A DNA stretch of 64,000 nucleotides, from NCBI GenBank assembly GCA_009649675.1, contig WJPL01000003.1, positions 1 to 64,000 on the forward strand, read 5' to 3'. Both the position numbers and the translations under genes were made by a program. Shown piece after piece: positions 26,748 to 36,139 of this stretch. The notes beneath the pieces were generated by a model. The model saw nothing but the letters and a program-made list of their open reading frames with translations. It was not told the DNA's origin and ran no database searches. The DNA is from Alphaproteobacteria bacterium HT1-32. Lineage in GTDB: Bacteria; Pseudomonadota; Alphaproteobacteria; Rhodospirillales; HT1-32. Numbering within the stretch: the first letter of the stretch is position 1; every line of letters starts with the position of its first letter.

Positions 26748-27959
26748 ATGGTTGATCTTGCAAGCCTGCCGGATGCGGAACGTATTCATCTCGAGAAAAT
26801 TCCTTGTCCGGATCACGAGCCGACACCACTGGTGTCAGGCCCGCCCTTAAACGAACGACGCGTCGCCCTGATTACAACAGCGGCTCTTGTCCGCCGTGAA
26901 GACCCGCCCTTTACAGCAAAAGGGGAATATCGCGTTCTTCCGTCATCGACACCGTCCGGCGACATGGTCATGAGCCACTCCTCGGTCAATTTTGACCGGA
27001 CCGGTTTTCAGCAGGATCTGAATACCGTTCACCCTGTTGACCGGCTGAACGAACTTGCCGAAGACGGGACGATTGGCTCCGTCGCCGACTTTCATTACTC
27101 CTTCATGGGCTCAACACCGGTCGACAAGGTTTTTACCGCTGCTCAGGGCATTGTTGATGCGCTGAAAGGTGACAAGGTCAACGCCGTCTGCCTCGCCCCT
27201 GTGTGACCAGCCTGTACTCGCGCCGTGAGCGTGATTGCACATGTGCTGGAAGCCGCCGGTATTGCGACGACAAGTATAAGCCTTATCCGCCCGCATTCTG
27301 AGAAGATGAATACGCCACGGGCACTCTGGACAACATTTGAACTGGGCCGGCCTTTCGGTTTGCCCAATGATCCTGACTTCCAGCGGGAGGTTCTGCTTGA
27401 ATCTCTTCGATTGCTGGAGCGTGTTGACGGTCCGGTGCTCGTCGATTTCCCGAAAGATGCTCCCGTTGTCGAAGAAAATGATGAGGAAGCAGGGGACTGG
27501 GCCTGTCCGGTATCGTTTGAAGTGCCGGTAATTGACGACCGCAGCGAACTTGTGAAAGCCGTTGAAGTCGAAATCAGGAGTCTCGATCCCTGGTACCGGA
27601 TGTCCCTTGATAACCGGGGACGCACCACCTTTGGTTTGTCGGGTCTCGAAATTGCAGACTGTATTGCTGTTCTGACAAGCCTAATCGAAACCGGCACTGC
27701 GCCAGTGGCAGGGCGGGGGCGAAACGGGGCTGAAACGCTGCGGTTTGCAATTGAAGATATCAAGACATGGTATCAGGAAGCTGCGACAGCCAAGCCCGGC
27801 TCTCCGGCTGCGAGAACCCTGATGAACTGGTTCTGGCGAGAGACTGCGGTAGCGCAGTTGATGGAGCAGGTTCGTCTGAAAACGGCAGAAAGCGATGATG
27901 CCGCAGTCAGGATGGCAGGTGAACGCCAGCTGGTACCGACGGCAGTTTCACACGCATAG
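26748..27959 (+). CDS. Predicted selenoprotein, GrdB/PrdB-like reductase family (TGA 27204 = Sec)
   Basis: Reading through the in-frame TGA at 27204-27206 gives one 403-residue protein with selenocysteine at 153. Both halves are in the same frame and align as one member of the glycine/sarcosine/betaine/D-proline reductase selenoprotein B family: VALITTAALV near the N-terminus, NFDRTGFQQDLNTVHPVDRL, ADFHYSFMG, then VCLAPV-U-PACTRAV, followed by HVLEAAGIATTSISLIR. In GrdB the Sec also sits in a UxxC motif at the end of this strand. A hairpin follows the TGA. ATG 26748 has AGGA 8 bp upstream. The function in this aerobic-looking context is unknown; a thiol/selenol redox role is likely. A pseudogene split by one stop is the alternative. 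No sel genes are in the window. Confidence 0.8.
27207..27249 (+). promoter_or_regulatory. Candidate bacterial SECIS element
   Basis: Immediately after the TGA, CCAGC (27207-27211) pairs with GCTGG (27245-27249). Inside, TGT pairs with ACA (27239-27241) and CGC (27219-27221) with GCG (27229-27231), leaving an apical loop GCCGTGA starting with G 16 nt after the TGA. Position, size and a G early in the loop suit bacterial SelB-binding elements. The fold was made by eye and its stem is interrupted. Confidence 0.45.
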
Positions 27960-27976
27960 AACGCTCTGCTGATTAT

Positions 27977-28017
27977 CCTGCTCCCCCGGCCCACCAACAG
28001 ATAGCCGGGGGAGCAGG
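27977..28017. terminator. Strong hairpin between convergent genes
   Basis: CCTGCTCCCCCGGC (27977-27990) and GCCGGGGGAGCAGG (28004-28017) form a perfect 14-bp stem with a 13-nt loop, between the ends of two convergent genes. There is no T tract on either side, so it would act as a bidirectional block, perhaps with Rho. Confidence 0.55.
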
Positions 28018-28020
28018 AGA

Positions 28021-28917
28021 TCATGAATGTGTGCCGTCATACAGCCGGTAAAGAGCGGCATGGTCGAGATCGCCGTCACCAAGATCCATCAGTTTGAGGT
28101 AAAGGTCCCGGACAAGTTCTGTGACGGGCAAGTCCCGGCCACAGGATTCAGCAAACTCCAGGGCCTGCCGAAGATCCTTTTCCTGTACTGTGCAGCGACC
28201 GCCGGGAACGAAATCACCTTCAGCCATGCGTTTTCCGTGGACGTCAAGAATCCGGCTTTCGGCAAACCCGCCACGAATCGCATCACGAACCCGACCGGGG
28301 TCAACCCCGGCTGCTTTCGCAAATCCCATGGCCTCGGATACAGCACCGATCGTCAGCCCGACAATAATCTGGTTTGCCGCCTTGGCGATCTGTCCGGCAC
28401 CACTGTCGCCCACAAGGGTGATATGTGCTCCCATGGCCTGAAGAACGGGCAGGGCGGAAGCAAAACCATCAGCATCACCACCGGCCATGATGGTTAGCGA
28501 TCCGGCCTCTGCGCCTTGCTGTCCGCCGGAAACCGGGGCATCCAGCACAATAACACCGTTTGCCGCACCGGATGTGGCAAATCGCCGCGCCGCAGTGACA
28601 GTGGTCGTCCCCATATCAATGAGTATTTTACCGCTACTCAGACCGGACAAGGCGCCATCCGGCCCTTCAATAACAGCTTCTGCCGCCGGCGTGTTGGTCA
28701 CACAGACAATGACGATGTCTGCTGCTTCGGCAACAGCCCGGGGAGAACCGGGGGCTGTCATGCCTTCGGCTGTCAGTTCTTCGACGGCAGCCTGACTGCG
28801 ATTATGGATGAAAAGCTCTGCTCCTGCCTTGTGCAGGTTACGGGCCATTCCCTTGCCCATCAGCCCGAGACCGATGAAGCCGACCTTGCGTCCCGCCAGG
28901 GAAGTATTCTCAGTCAT
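28021..28917 (-). CDS. 3-hydroxyisobutyrate dehydrogenase-family NAD(P)-dependent oxidoreductase
   Basis: The 298-residue protein is a beta-hydroxyacid dehydrogenase: N-terminal VGFIGLGLMGKGMARNL Rossmann motif (the G-x-G-x-M-G pattern), the catalytic DAPVSGGQQGAEAGSL segment near residue 125, and the conserved Lys in GQIAKAANQIIVG. Members reduce or oxidise 3-hydroxyisobutyrate, tartronate semialdehyde or related acids; the substrate is not determinable. The start overlaps the end of the TerB-like gene by 8 bp, so the two are one minus-strand unit. Confidence 0.88.
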   Translation of the reverse strand: MTENTSLAGRKVGFIGLGLMGKGMARNLHKAGAELFIHNRSQAAVEELTAEGMTAPGSPRAVAEAADIVIVCVTNTPAAEAVIEGPDGALSGLSSGKILIDMGTTTVTAARRFATSGAANGVIVLDAPVSGGQQGAEAGSLTIMAGGDADGFASALPVLQAMGAHITLVGDSGAGQIAKAANQIIVGLTIGAVSEAMGFAKAAGVDPGRVRDAIRGGFAESRILDVHGKRMAEGDFVPGGRCTVQEKDLRQALEFAESCGRDLPVTELVRDLYLKLMDLGDGDLDHAALYRLYDGTHS

Positions 28918-29326
28918 GTGATGAGGCTATCGCATATTTGGCGCTGACGCCTTTTTCAATCGCAGCTGCGGTCAGCCTTTCGACATCAAGCTCGTGGCGC
29001 ATCATTTCAAGCAGCCGGAGTTCCGACTGATCCACCTTGCGATCTGCTGCGGCAACTTCACAGGACAAGGCATAGGCCGTTTCACGCAAATTCTGGGGCA
29101 GGGCTGCCTTGATCAGACCAATCGCCGCATCCAGTCCGTCCTCCTGATCAAGCAGGGACAGGCAATCCTCTGCAACACGCGGCAAACGGGCCTTGTCAAA
29201 GTCTTTGAAGACCGGAAGGTACTGCACGACATGACCGATAAGGTTGAATTCAGACGCTCTGATTTTCTCATCTGCAGCCGATGTGATGACCATCGCGTAA
29301 ATGAGCGCGCCTTGTACGTCGAGCAT
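28910..29326 (-). CDS. TerB-family (tellurite resistance/co-chaperone DjlA-like) protein
   Basis: The 138-residue helical protein has the two-repeat TerB pattern of acidic helix pairs: VITSAADEKIRASEFNLI near the N-terminus and CEVAAADRKVDQSELRLLEMM in the second half, both probable metal-binding sites. TerB-type domains occur in tellurite/stress proteins and as stand-alone cytosolic proteins of unknown role. The ATG at 29326 has AAGGAGA upstream on the minus strand. It leads into the dehydrogenase gene by an 8-bp overlap. Confidence 0.75.
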   Translation of the reverse strand: MLDVQGALIYAMVITSAADEKIRASEFNLIGHVVQYLPVFKDFDKARLPRVAEDCLSLLDQEDGLDAAIGLIKAALPQNLRETAYALSCEVAAADRKVDQSELRLLEMMRHELDVERLTAAAIEKGVSAKYAIASSHD

Positions 29327-29491
29327 AGATTATCTCCTTGAATTATTTCACCCAACTCTAGTTTTAGCGAAAGCCTGATGCAAATCATCCGAATGCATGA
29401 AAGATAATCAAAAGGGGTGTGACGGTGATTACTTCTGAATCTGTAGTCTTTTTGCTATAGTGGCAAAATCGGGGAAGAGTGAAGAAGATGA

Positions 29492-31591
29492 ATGTCTATT
29501 CCGGCTACGAGGCTTAGTCCGTCGATCGACAGCGATAACGCGACTTTTCTGCGCACCGTTCTGGATGCGGCAGATGTTGGTACCGTTATCTTTGACAGTA
29601 GCGGTACCATACTGCTCTGGAGCGCAGGACTTGAGCGGCTGACCGGTCGTTCGTCGTCGGCCATGCAGGGCAAACCACTTGCTGCAATACTCAGTGGCAA
29701 GGATTCTCCTCTGGTACAGGCGCTGAATGGCATTTTGTCTGATGGTCAGTCCAGGACGCTGCCGTCATCCGCCTTACGCCCCCTGCTTACCAGCGACGGG
29801 GTGTCCACACTCCATGGTTTGCTGCGATTAACGGAAGATACCGGGATGGGGCAGGCCTGCATGTTGCAGGTTGTCGATCTGGATGATGCACATCCTTCTG
29901 ACGGAGACTGGGTGAGCACCATGATGGATGCTGTTCCTGATGGTGTCTGTCTGCTGGATGGTGAAGGACACTGGCTGTTTGCCAACCGGCGCTTTCGTGA
30001 ATTGTTCAACCTGAGTGAAGAACAGTTATCCGGCCGCGGGATTGAGGAGATCATCAGATCATCCACATCAAACCGAAGTCTGCTCAGTGCCGCCTTTACC
30101 TACACGCGGTCTGTCTGGGCTGTGGGCAAGCAGTTTTCCCGCGAAGAGACACTGACACTCGACGCAGAAAATGAGCGTCTTTACCAGTTTGTGCAGATAC
30201 CGCTGTTTCGCCGGCAGGGCGGCAGGAAAGGGCTGGTGACGATTATCCGGGATCTCACCGATTCCAGGGATACAGCCGCTCGTATAGACTTTCTTGCGCA
30301 TCATGATGGCCTTACAAGGCTGCCAAACCGTGTTCTGTTCAGAGACCGGCTGAAAAGTGCCATTGCCCTTGCCCGGCGTACCGGAGATCAGATTGGTTTG
30401 CTGACGGTTGATCTGGCCAAATTTCGTGAGATCAATGAGACGCTCGGGCATCATGTCGGTGATGAACTGTTGCGCCAGGTTGGTGACAGGCTTTGTGAAC
30501 GGGTTCGTGAATCCGACACTGTTGCGCGACTGAGTGCGGATGAATTCGGCGTTATTCTGACACAACTAAAGGCCGCTGACGGGGCCGCAACCGCGGCTGA
30601 AGGGCTGCTGAACACGATCGAACAGCCCTATATCATTGATGGTCAGGAAATCGTCCTGTCGAGTTGCATTGGCATGTCGATGTTTCCCGAAGATTCTTCC
30701 GATCCGGACGAACTTCTGAAACATGCAGATCTGGCGCTTTCCCGCGCAAAATCGGAAGGACCAAACCGGTTCAGCTTCTTTGTTGCTGGCATGAATGAGG
30801 AAGTCCAGGTCCGGAAAATGCTGGAAAATGACCTGCGCCGGGCGCTCGCTGACCGCCAGCTGGAGCTTTACTACCAGCCGCAGATCGATCTGAAATCAGG
30901 CCGGATCTGCGGGGTTGAATCACTGCTGCGCTGGCGCCACCCGCAACGCGGCATTCTGGCGCCGGGCCTGTTTATTCCGATTGCTGAAAGCAGCGGACTG
31001 ATTATGCCGATTGGCGACTGGGTGCTGGATGAAGCTGCGATTCAGGCGAAGGCATGGGCCAGTGCGGGCATCTTTGACGGTACGATGGCCGTGAATCTGT
31101 CGCCTGCGCAGTTCAATAACAAAGATGTCATGCCGATCATTCTCGGGTCACTGGAGAGGTCGGGTGTCGATCCACGGATGATGCAGATTGAAATCGTTGA
31201 AAGCATGGCGATGACTGATATCGAAGCTACGATATCGGTTCTCGAAAAGCTGCGGGAGGTCGGCCTGACCATCTCTATTGATGATTTCGGAACGGGCTAT
31301 TCCTCATTGAATTATCTGAAGAAAATGCCTGTCGACAAAATGAAGATTGACCGCTCATTCGTTGTCGATATTGGTGTTCATCAGGGTAATGAATCCATCA
31401 TCAATGCCATTGTCGACCTTGGACACAGCCTCGACATGAAGGTGAATGTCGAAGGTGTCGAGACCGAGAGCCAGCTTGAATTTCTGCGTGCCGCGGGTGT
31501 CGATGAAGTGCAGGGATATCTTGTCGGACGGCCCATGCCGTCAGCAGAGATGACCGAACTACTGGCCGTTAACAAACGACGGTCAGACTGA
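29492..31591 (+). CDS. PAS-GGDEF-EAL signalling protein (likely c-di-GMP phosphodiesterase)
   Basis: The 699-residue protein has two PAS-like domains (about 15-130 and 145-260), a GGDEF domain (about 270-430) and an EAL domain (about 445-690). The cyclase signature is ARLSADEFG, Ser-Ala replacing Gly-Gly, so the GGDEF domain probably does not make c-di-GMP and may sense GTP. The EAL domain reads GVESLLRW but keeps the metal and catalytic residues seen in VNLSPAQF, EIVESM, IDDFGTGYSSL, KIDRSF, EGVET and QGYLVGRP, so it should hydrolyse c-di-GMP. No transmembrane segment is seen. It is a single gene, tail-to-tail with the helicase. Confidence 0.9.
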   Translation: MSIPATRLSPSIDSDNATFLRTVLDAADVGTVIFDSSGTILLWSAGLERLTGRSSSAMQGKPLAAILSGKDSPLVQALNGILSDGQSRTLPSSALRPLLTSDGVSTLHGLLRLTEDTGMGQACMLQVVDLDDAHPSDGDWVSTMMDAVPDGVCLLDGEGHWLFANRRFRELFNLSEEQLSGRGIEEIIRSSTSNRSLLSAAFTYTRSVWAVGKQFSREETLTLDAENERLYQFVQIPLFRRQGGRKGLVTIIRDLTDSRDTAARIDFLAHHDGLTRLPNRVLFRDRLKSAIALARRTGDQIGLLTVDLAKFREINETLGHHVGDELLRQVGDRLCERVRESDTVARLSADEFGVILTQLKAADGAATAAEGLLNTIEQPYIIDGQEIVLSSCIGMSMFPEDSSDPDELLKHADLALSRAKSEGPNRFSFFVAGMNEEVQVRKMLENDLRRALADRQLELYYQPQIDLKSGRICGVESLLRWRHPQRGILAPGLFIPIAESSGLIMPIGDWVLDEAAIQAKAWASAGIFDGTMAVNLSPAQFNNKDVMPIILGSLERSGVDPRMMQIEIVESMAMTDIEATISVLEKLREVGLTISIDDFGTGYSSLNYLKKMPVDKMKIDRSFVVDIGVHQGNESIINAIVDLGHSLDMKVNVEGVETESQLEFLRAAGVDEVQGYLVGRPMPSAEMTELLAVNKRRSD

Positions 31592-31598
31592 CGGACTT

Positions 31599-34355
31599 TT
31601 ATTTTTCCGGTTCAGCAAAGAATTCACGAACAGCCGCCACGGTCTCTGCCAGCCCACCTTTGGAAACCTGAACACCTTCCGGAAATGCCCCTAACAGCCG
31701 ACTGGGCGTCATCGGATCCAGCAGAACAAATATCCCCCGGTCATCCTGTCGTCTTGTCAGTCGCCCGAACGCCTGTTTCATCCGGAACCGGGTGATCATG
31801 TCATCGTAGTTTCGTTTTCCGAACAGCTCCCGGCGGGCGCGGTGCAGGATGTCCGGTCGCGGCCAGGGAACCCGGTCAAAGACAAGCAGGCGCAAGGACC
31901 GTCCCGGCACATCGACACCATCACGCACCGCATCCGTTCCCAGCAGGCAGGCATCATCATCCTCGCGGAACATGTCGATCAGTGTCGAGACATCAACCCC
32001 ATCGGTATGCTGTGACAGCAGTGGAATGCCGGCAGATTGCAATGGCGACGCTATTCTCTTCTGAACATCCCTCAGTCGCGATATCGCGGTAAACAGGCCA
32101 ATGCCACCACCACCAGAGGCCAGAAATAATTCCCGGTAAGCCGCAGCGACCTGATCCATACGGTCCTTGCGGACATCACTGACAATCAGCACCCGGGTAT
32201 TGCGGACATAATCGAAAGGTGAATCGACCTGAACCCTGATCGGGGATGAGGCCAGCCAGGGCATCCCGGTACGCTGTTCGGCCGCGATCCAGTTACCATC
32301 GGCTTCTGCGCCGCCATCCCGCAAACTGGCTGACGTGATGAGAACCCCATGCGATGGCCGCAGAACGGTTGCTGCCAGCGGGGCAGTCGGGTCGATCCAG
32401 TGGCGACGCATCCCGACATCACTGTCCTGACCAAAAGCCCGATCAACCGCGAACCAGTCGACAAATTCTGCGGGTGGCAACTCGCCGACAGAATTGCACA
32501 TGGCAGCCCAGGCGAGAATCTGATCGCGCCGCCGCTGAATACCACGGGAGACCGCTTCAACACGGTTCTTGGAGGCTGTATCCAGATCCGCTGCCTCATC
32601 ATCTATCAGATCTGCCAGGGCGTTCAGCATCTTCCCCATGGGGCGGGCGAGGCGTGCCAGTGCTTCTGCGGCTTCTCTGGCAACCTCGACCAGGCCGTCG
32701 ATCGGGCTTCCGGTCTCTGTTTCCAGCCCGTAGGGTGACTGACTGTCCGCCGTCCGTGCATAAACCTGATCCCGGACGCGATTGAGAAAGGTTTCGACAG
32801 GTCCGTTGGGCTGTCCGCGCTGCATCCGGTTTCGCCATCCGGGGCCGGGCAATGTCCGTGCTGCCTGCAACATCTCGTCCAGATGTTCCCAGAGATCCGT
32901 TTCTCCGGCAGGCAGGTCTTCGATCCGCCGGCGTAACCCCCGGGCCCGTGACCGCCCACGGTCTTCTGACCCCAGCAGCCAGCGACGCAGTTCTGCGGCC
33001 TCGCCGCCGGACAGATGGGCCGCAAAGGTGCTGTCTGCTGCATCGAACAGATGATGCCCTTCATCGAAGACATAGCGTGTCGGCATCTGACCATCCGCAC
33101 CACCACCCATCGATGCCTGAATCATGACCAGAGCATGATTGGCCACCACGATCTCTGCACGGCGGGAACGCCGGACAGAGCGTTCGATAAAACATTTCCC
33201 GTAATGAGGACAGGCGGCGTAAACGCATTCTCCACGGCTGTCTGTGAGGTCGAGGGTTCGCCCGCGCCCCAGCAGATCAGCCAGCCATGTGGGGAAATCA
33301 CTGCCAAAGACAGCACCATCCCGGGTTGCCAGTGTCCACCGTGCCATCAGGCCGAGGGCAACGCCGGAGTCCGGGTTGGCTGGCAATCCCTGAACTGCTT
33401 CCTCAAGATTGAGCAGGCAAAGATAGTTCTCCCGACCTTTGCGGATGACAACCTTGCGGGCCTTTTCTGCCGGGTCCGGGAACAGGCGATCCAGTTCCCC
33501 GTCGATCTGGCGTTGCAGGTTCTTCGTGTAGGTACTGATCCACACCGCGGCTTCATTCTTTTCTGCCCAGACTGACGCCGGAGCGATATAGCCCAGCGTT
33601 TTGCCGACACCGGTTCCGGCTTCAGCCAGAACAACATTCGGGCAATCAACCTGATCGCGTGGCTGAAACGCCGCAGACACCGCAGAGGTATAATCGGCCT
33701 GCTGCGGCCGGTCCTCTGCGCCACGCCCGATCAGCTCGGTCAGGCGATTACGTGCTTCTGCTGAGGTTACAGGCTTGCTGCCCGGCTGCCCTTCGGGGGC
33801 GTGGTCTGACCAGTCGGGCAGGGCGGTCCAGACACGTAATCCGGCTGCGACATTGGCAGAATGAGGTTCTGCGGCCGTTTCTCCAAGTGCGCGCAAGGCC
33901 GTGTGCCCCCAGTTCCAGCCACTGCGGGTCATGGCCCAGGCAATCCTGCGGGCACGTTCTGCCTCGCCACCGGATGCCAGGCTCAGTTCATCCAGACAAT
34001 GAGCGACAGCCAGCAGCAGGGTTTCGGCTTCGTCTTCGAGCGACTTTGGTAGGGGGTGATCCATGAACCGGGCGAGACCGGCGGCGGTCGGCACCACAAA
34101 TTTCGCCGGAAAGGCAAAACAGAACAGCTCCAGAATATCAAAACAGGGGAAGGGTTTGCCGCCGAGGCGGGTAATCGTCGAGCGGGCATGACATATCAGC
34201 GGAGGCGCTTTTTCAGCCAGCTTCAGCAGTTTAGTGGCAGGCAACCGCTCAAGCTCCCCGTCCGCTGACAACCACAGGCCATCACCATGAGAGGCAATCA
34301 GCACCGGGTGGCGGGCTGTGGATGCTGGAACTGGATCGGTTGCAGGGCGACTCAT
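31599..34355 (-). CDS. DinG-family ATP-dependent DNA helicase
   Basis: The 918-residue superfamily 2 (XPD/DinG) helicase has an alphaproteobacterial N-terminal extension of about 230 residues, Walker A EAGTGVGKTLGY (near 248), an Fe-S domain with a cysteine in GRENYLCLLN and three more in ECVYAACPHYGKCF (375-385), the DEGH box (VFDEGHHLF, near 432), and motif VI QAFGRLTRRQDDRG near the C-terminus. DinG enzymes unwind 5' to 3' and resolve R-loops and G4 or D-loop structures. It is divergent from lysK, and its stop lies 7 bp from the convergent signalling gene. Confidence 0.9.
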   Translation of the reverse strand: MSRPATDPVPASTARHPVLIASHGDGLWLSADGELERLPATKLLKLAEKAPPLICHARSTITRLGGKPFPCFDILELFCFAFPAKFVVPTAAGLARFMDHPLPKSLEDEAETLLLAVAHCLDELSLASGGEAERARRIAWAMTRSGWNWGHTALRALGETAAEPHSANVAAGLRVWTALPDWSDHAPEGQPGSKPVTSAEARNRLTELIGRGAEDRPQQADYTSAVSAAFQPRDQVDCPNVVLAEAGTGVGKTLGYIAPASVWAEKNEAAVWISTYTKNLQRQIDGELDRLFPDPAEKARKVVIRKGRENYLCLLNLEEAVQGLPANPDSGVALGLMARWTLATRDGAVFGSDFPTWLADLLGRGRTLDLTDSRGECVYAACPHYGKCFIERSVRRSRRAEIVVANHALVMIQASMGGGADGQMPTRYVFDEGHHLFDAADSTFAAHLSGGEAAELRRWLLGSEDRGRSRARGLRRRIEDLPAGETDLWEHLDEMLQAARTLPGPGWRNRMQRGQPNGPVETFLNRVRDQVYARTADSQSPYGLETETGSPIDGLVEVAREAAEALARLARPMGKMLNALADLIDDEAADLDTASKNRVEAVSRGIQRRRDQILAWAAMCNSVGELPPAEFVDWFAVDRAFGQDSDVGMRRHWIDPTAPLAATVLRPSHGVLITSASLRDGGAEADGNWIAAEQRTGMPWLASSPIRVQVDSPFDYVRNTRVLIVSDVRKDRMDQVAAAYRELFLASGGGGIGLFTAISRLRDVQKRIASPLQSAGIPLLSQHTDGVDVSTLIDMFREDDDACLLGTDAVRDGVDVPGRSLRLLVFDRVPWPRPDILHRARRELFGKRNYDDMITRFRMKQAFGRLTRRQDDRGIFVLLDPMTPSRLLGAFPEGVQVSKGGLAETVAAVREFFAEPEK

Positions 34356-34414
34356 AGGGTCATGGTACTCACTGGAAACAGTTGCGCCATGCGGGATTGC
34401 AGCTTCTCGTCAGC

Positions 34415-34443
34415 TTGACGGTCGGGCGGCCCCGGCCTAGTTT
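34415..34443 (+). promoter_or_regulatory. Candidate lysK promoter
   Basis: TTGACG (34415-34420) and TAGTTT (34438-34443) are separated by 17 bp, 31 bp upstream of the lysK ATG in the divergent gap with the helicase gene. Confidence 0.4.
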
Positions 34444-34473
34444 TCGCGCCACTCATTCAATCGGGAAATAATA

Positions 34474-36063
34474 ATGTCCGACGCGATCCGCGATCTCGCC
34501 CTGTCTTCCAATGCCTGGCCCTTTCAGGAGGCCCGCGCACTCCTCAAGCGCTATGAAAAGGCACCGCCGGAAAAAGGCTACGCGCTGTTCGAAACCGGTT
34601 ACGGACCGTCGGGCCTGCCCCATATCGGTACGTTCGGTGAAGTTGCGCGTACATCCTGGGTGCGTTTTGCCTTTGAACAGATGTCCGATATTCCGACCAG
34701 GCTGATCGCCTTTTCTGACGATATGGATGGTCTGCGCAAGGTGCCGGACAATATCCCGAATGGTCAGGTGCTGGCGGACAACCTTGGCAAGCCGCTGACC
34801 CGGATTCCTGATCCTTTCGGTACACATGAAAGCTTCGGGCATCATAACAATGCCCGTCTGCGGGAATTTCTCGACAGCTTCGGATTTGAATATGAGTTCA
34901 AAAGTTCGACCGAAAGCTATCACTCGGGAGAATTCGATGCGACCCTGCTGAAGCTGCTGCAGGAATATGACAAAGTAATGGGGGTTATGCTGCCGACCCT
35001 TGGTCCGGACCGCAAGAAAACCTACAGCCCCTTCCTGCCAATCTGTCCGCGCACCGGTGTTGTACTTCAGGTGCCGGTTGTCGATCGGGATGTTGCAGCG
35101 GGAACCATCTCTTACAATGATCCGGAAAGCGGCGATCTGGTGACAGTTCCGGTGACCGGGGGACATTGCAAGTTGCAGTGGAAGCCGGACTGGGCGATGC
35201 GCTGGGCGGCACTCGGGGTCGATTACGAAATGTCCGGCAAGGATCTGATTGATTCCGCCAAGCATTCCGGCGCGATCTGCCGCATTCTGGGTGGCCGGCC
35301 ACCGGAAGGTTTCAATTACGAACTATTCCTCGACGAAAATGCTGAGAAAATTTCGAAGACGCGAGGCAATGGCCTGGCTGTTGAAGAATGGCTGCGTTAC
35401 GCCAATCCGGAATCATTGTCCCTGTACATGTTTAATGCCCCGAAAAAGGCCAAGCGGCTGTTCTTTGACGTTATTCCGAAAAGCGTCGAAGAATATCTGA
35501 CCCATCTGGAGAAATATCCGGATCAGGAGCCAAAGCTGCAACTTTCCAACCCGGTCTGGCATATCCACCGTGGTAACCCGCCACAGGAACGCCATCATCT
35601 CAGCTTCAACATCCTGCTGAATCTGGCCAGTGTCTGTAATACGGAAGACAAAAAGGTTCTCTGGGGATTCATCTCGCGCTATGCGCCTGATGCGACACCG
35701 GAGACGGCACCGACCCTCGACAGTCTCGTCGGCTTTGCCATCACCTATTATCAGGATTTCGTACGGCCATCGAAAAAGTATCGCGCCGCCACTCCGGCAG
35801 AGATCGAGGCCCTGACAGACCTTGCAGCGGCTTTGCGGAAGCTGCCGGATGATGCAACTGCCGAAGCGATCCAAAGTGAAGTCTATGAGATTGGCAAACG
35901 GGATGCGTTCGACGACCTGCGCGCATGGTTCAAATGTCTCTATGAAATCCTGCTTGGTCAGGAGCAGGGCCCCCGTATGGGTTCCTTTATCGCACTCTAT
36001 GGCCTGTCAGAAACCCTGGCGCTTATTGACCGGGCTGTCGCCGGCGAGGACCTGAACGTCTGA
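34474..36063 (+). CDS. lysK: Lysyl-tRNA synthetase, class I
   Basis: The 529-residue enzyme charges tRNA-Lys. It is the archaeal-type class I form used by many alphaproteobacteria instead of LysS. Its Rossmann catalytic core shows [13 protein letters not shown] (HIGH-like, near residue 45) and [11 protein letters not shown] (KMSKS-like, near residue 293), and the C-terminal half is the helical anticodon-binding cage. The ATG lies after a GGAAATAATA stretch. It is monocistronic: a hairpin follows, and the neighbours are transcribed in other directions. Confidence 0.96.
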   Translation: MSDAIRDLALSSNAWPFQEARALLKRYEKAPPEKGYALFETGYGPSGLPHIGTFGEVARTSWVRFAFEQMSDIPTRLIAFSDDMDGLRKVPDNIPNGQVLADNLGKPLTRIPDPFGTHESFGHHNNARLREFLDSFGFEYEFKSSTESYHSGEFDATLLKLLQEYDKVMGVMLPTLGPDRKKTYSPFLPICPRTGVVLQVPVVDRDVAAGTISYNDPESGDLVTVPVTGGHCKLQWKPDWAMRWAALGVDYEMSGKDLIDSAKHSGAICRILGGRPPEGFNYELFLDENAEKISKTRGNGLAVEEWLRYANPESLSLYMFNAPKKAKRLFFDVIPKSVEEYLTHLEKYPDQEPKLQLSNPVWHIHRGNPPQERHHLSFNILLNLASVCNTEDKKVLWGFISRYAPDATPETAPTLDSLVGFAITYYQDFVRPSKKYRAATPAEIEALTDLAAALRKLPDDATAEAIQSEVYEIGKRDAFDDLRAWFKCLYEILLGQEQGPRMGSFIALYGLSETLALIDRAVAGEDLNV

Positions 36064-36089
36064 CGGCACGGGTATCCGTAATCCGACAA

Positions 36090-36121
36090 TTCCGGGCGGT
36101 CAGTCTGCTGGCCGTCCGGAA
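36090..36121. terminator. Bidirectional terminator-like hairpin after lysK
   Basis: TTCCGGGCGGTCAG (36090-36103) pairs with CTGGCCGTCCGGAA (36108-36121) through 14 pairs (two G-U) around a TCTG loop, between convergent lysK and the Sel1-like gene. No clear T tract follows. Confidence 0.5.
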
Positions 36122-36139
36122 GCCTGCTGAATAACAGGA

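Noticed and set aside
25775-26749. 324-codon minus-strand open frame
   Set aside because: Antisense of the DppC-like permease and its terminator; composition is Arg/Gln/His-rich, typical of a shadow of a membrane protein gene.
26748-27206. Reading the first half of the GrdB-like gene as a complete 152-residue protein ending at TGA
   Set aside because: The conserved family continues in the same frame straight through the TGA, and the TGA is at the known Sec position.
29456-29461. TATAGT hexamer upstream of the PAS-GGDEF-EAL gene as a -10 box
   Set aside because: The hexamer 17 bp upstream (TTCTGA) is a poor -35; insufficient for a promoter call.
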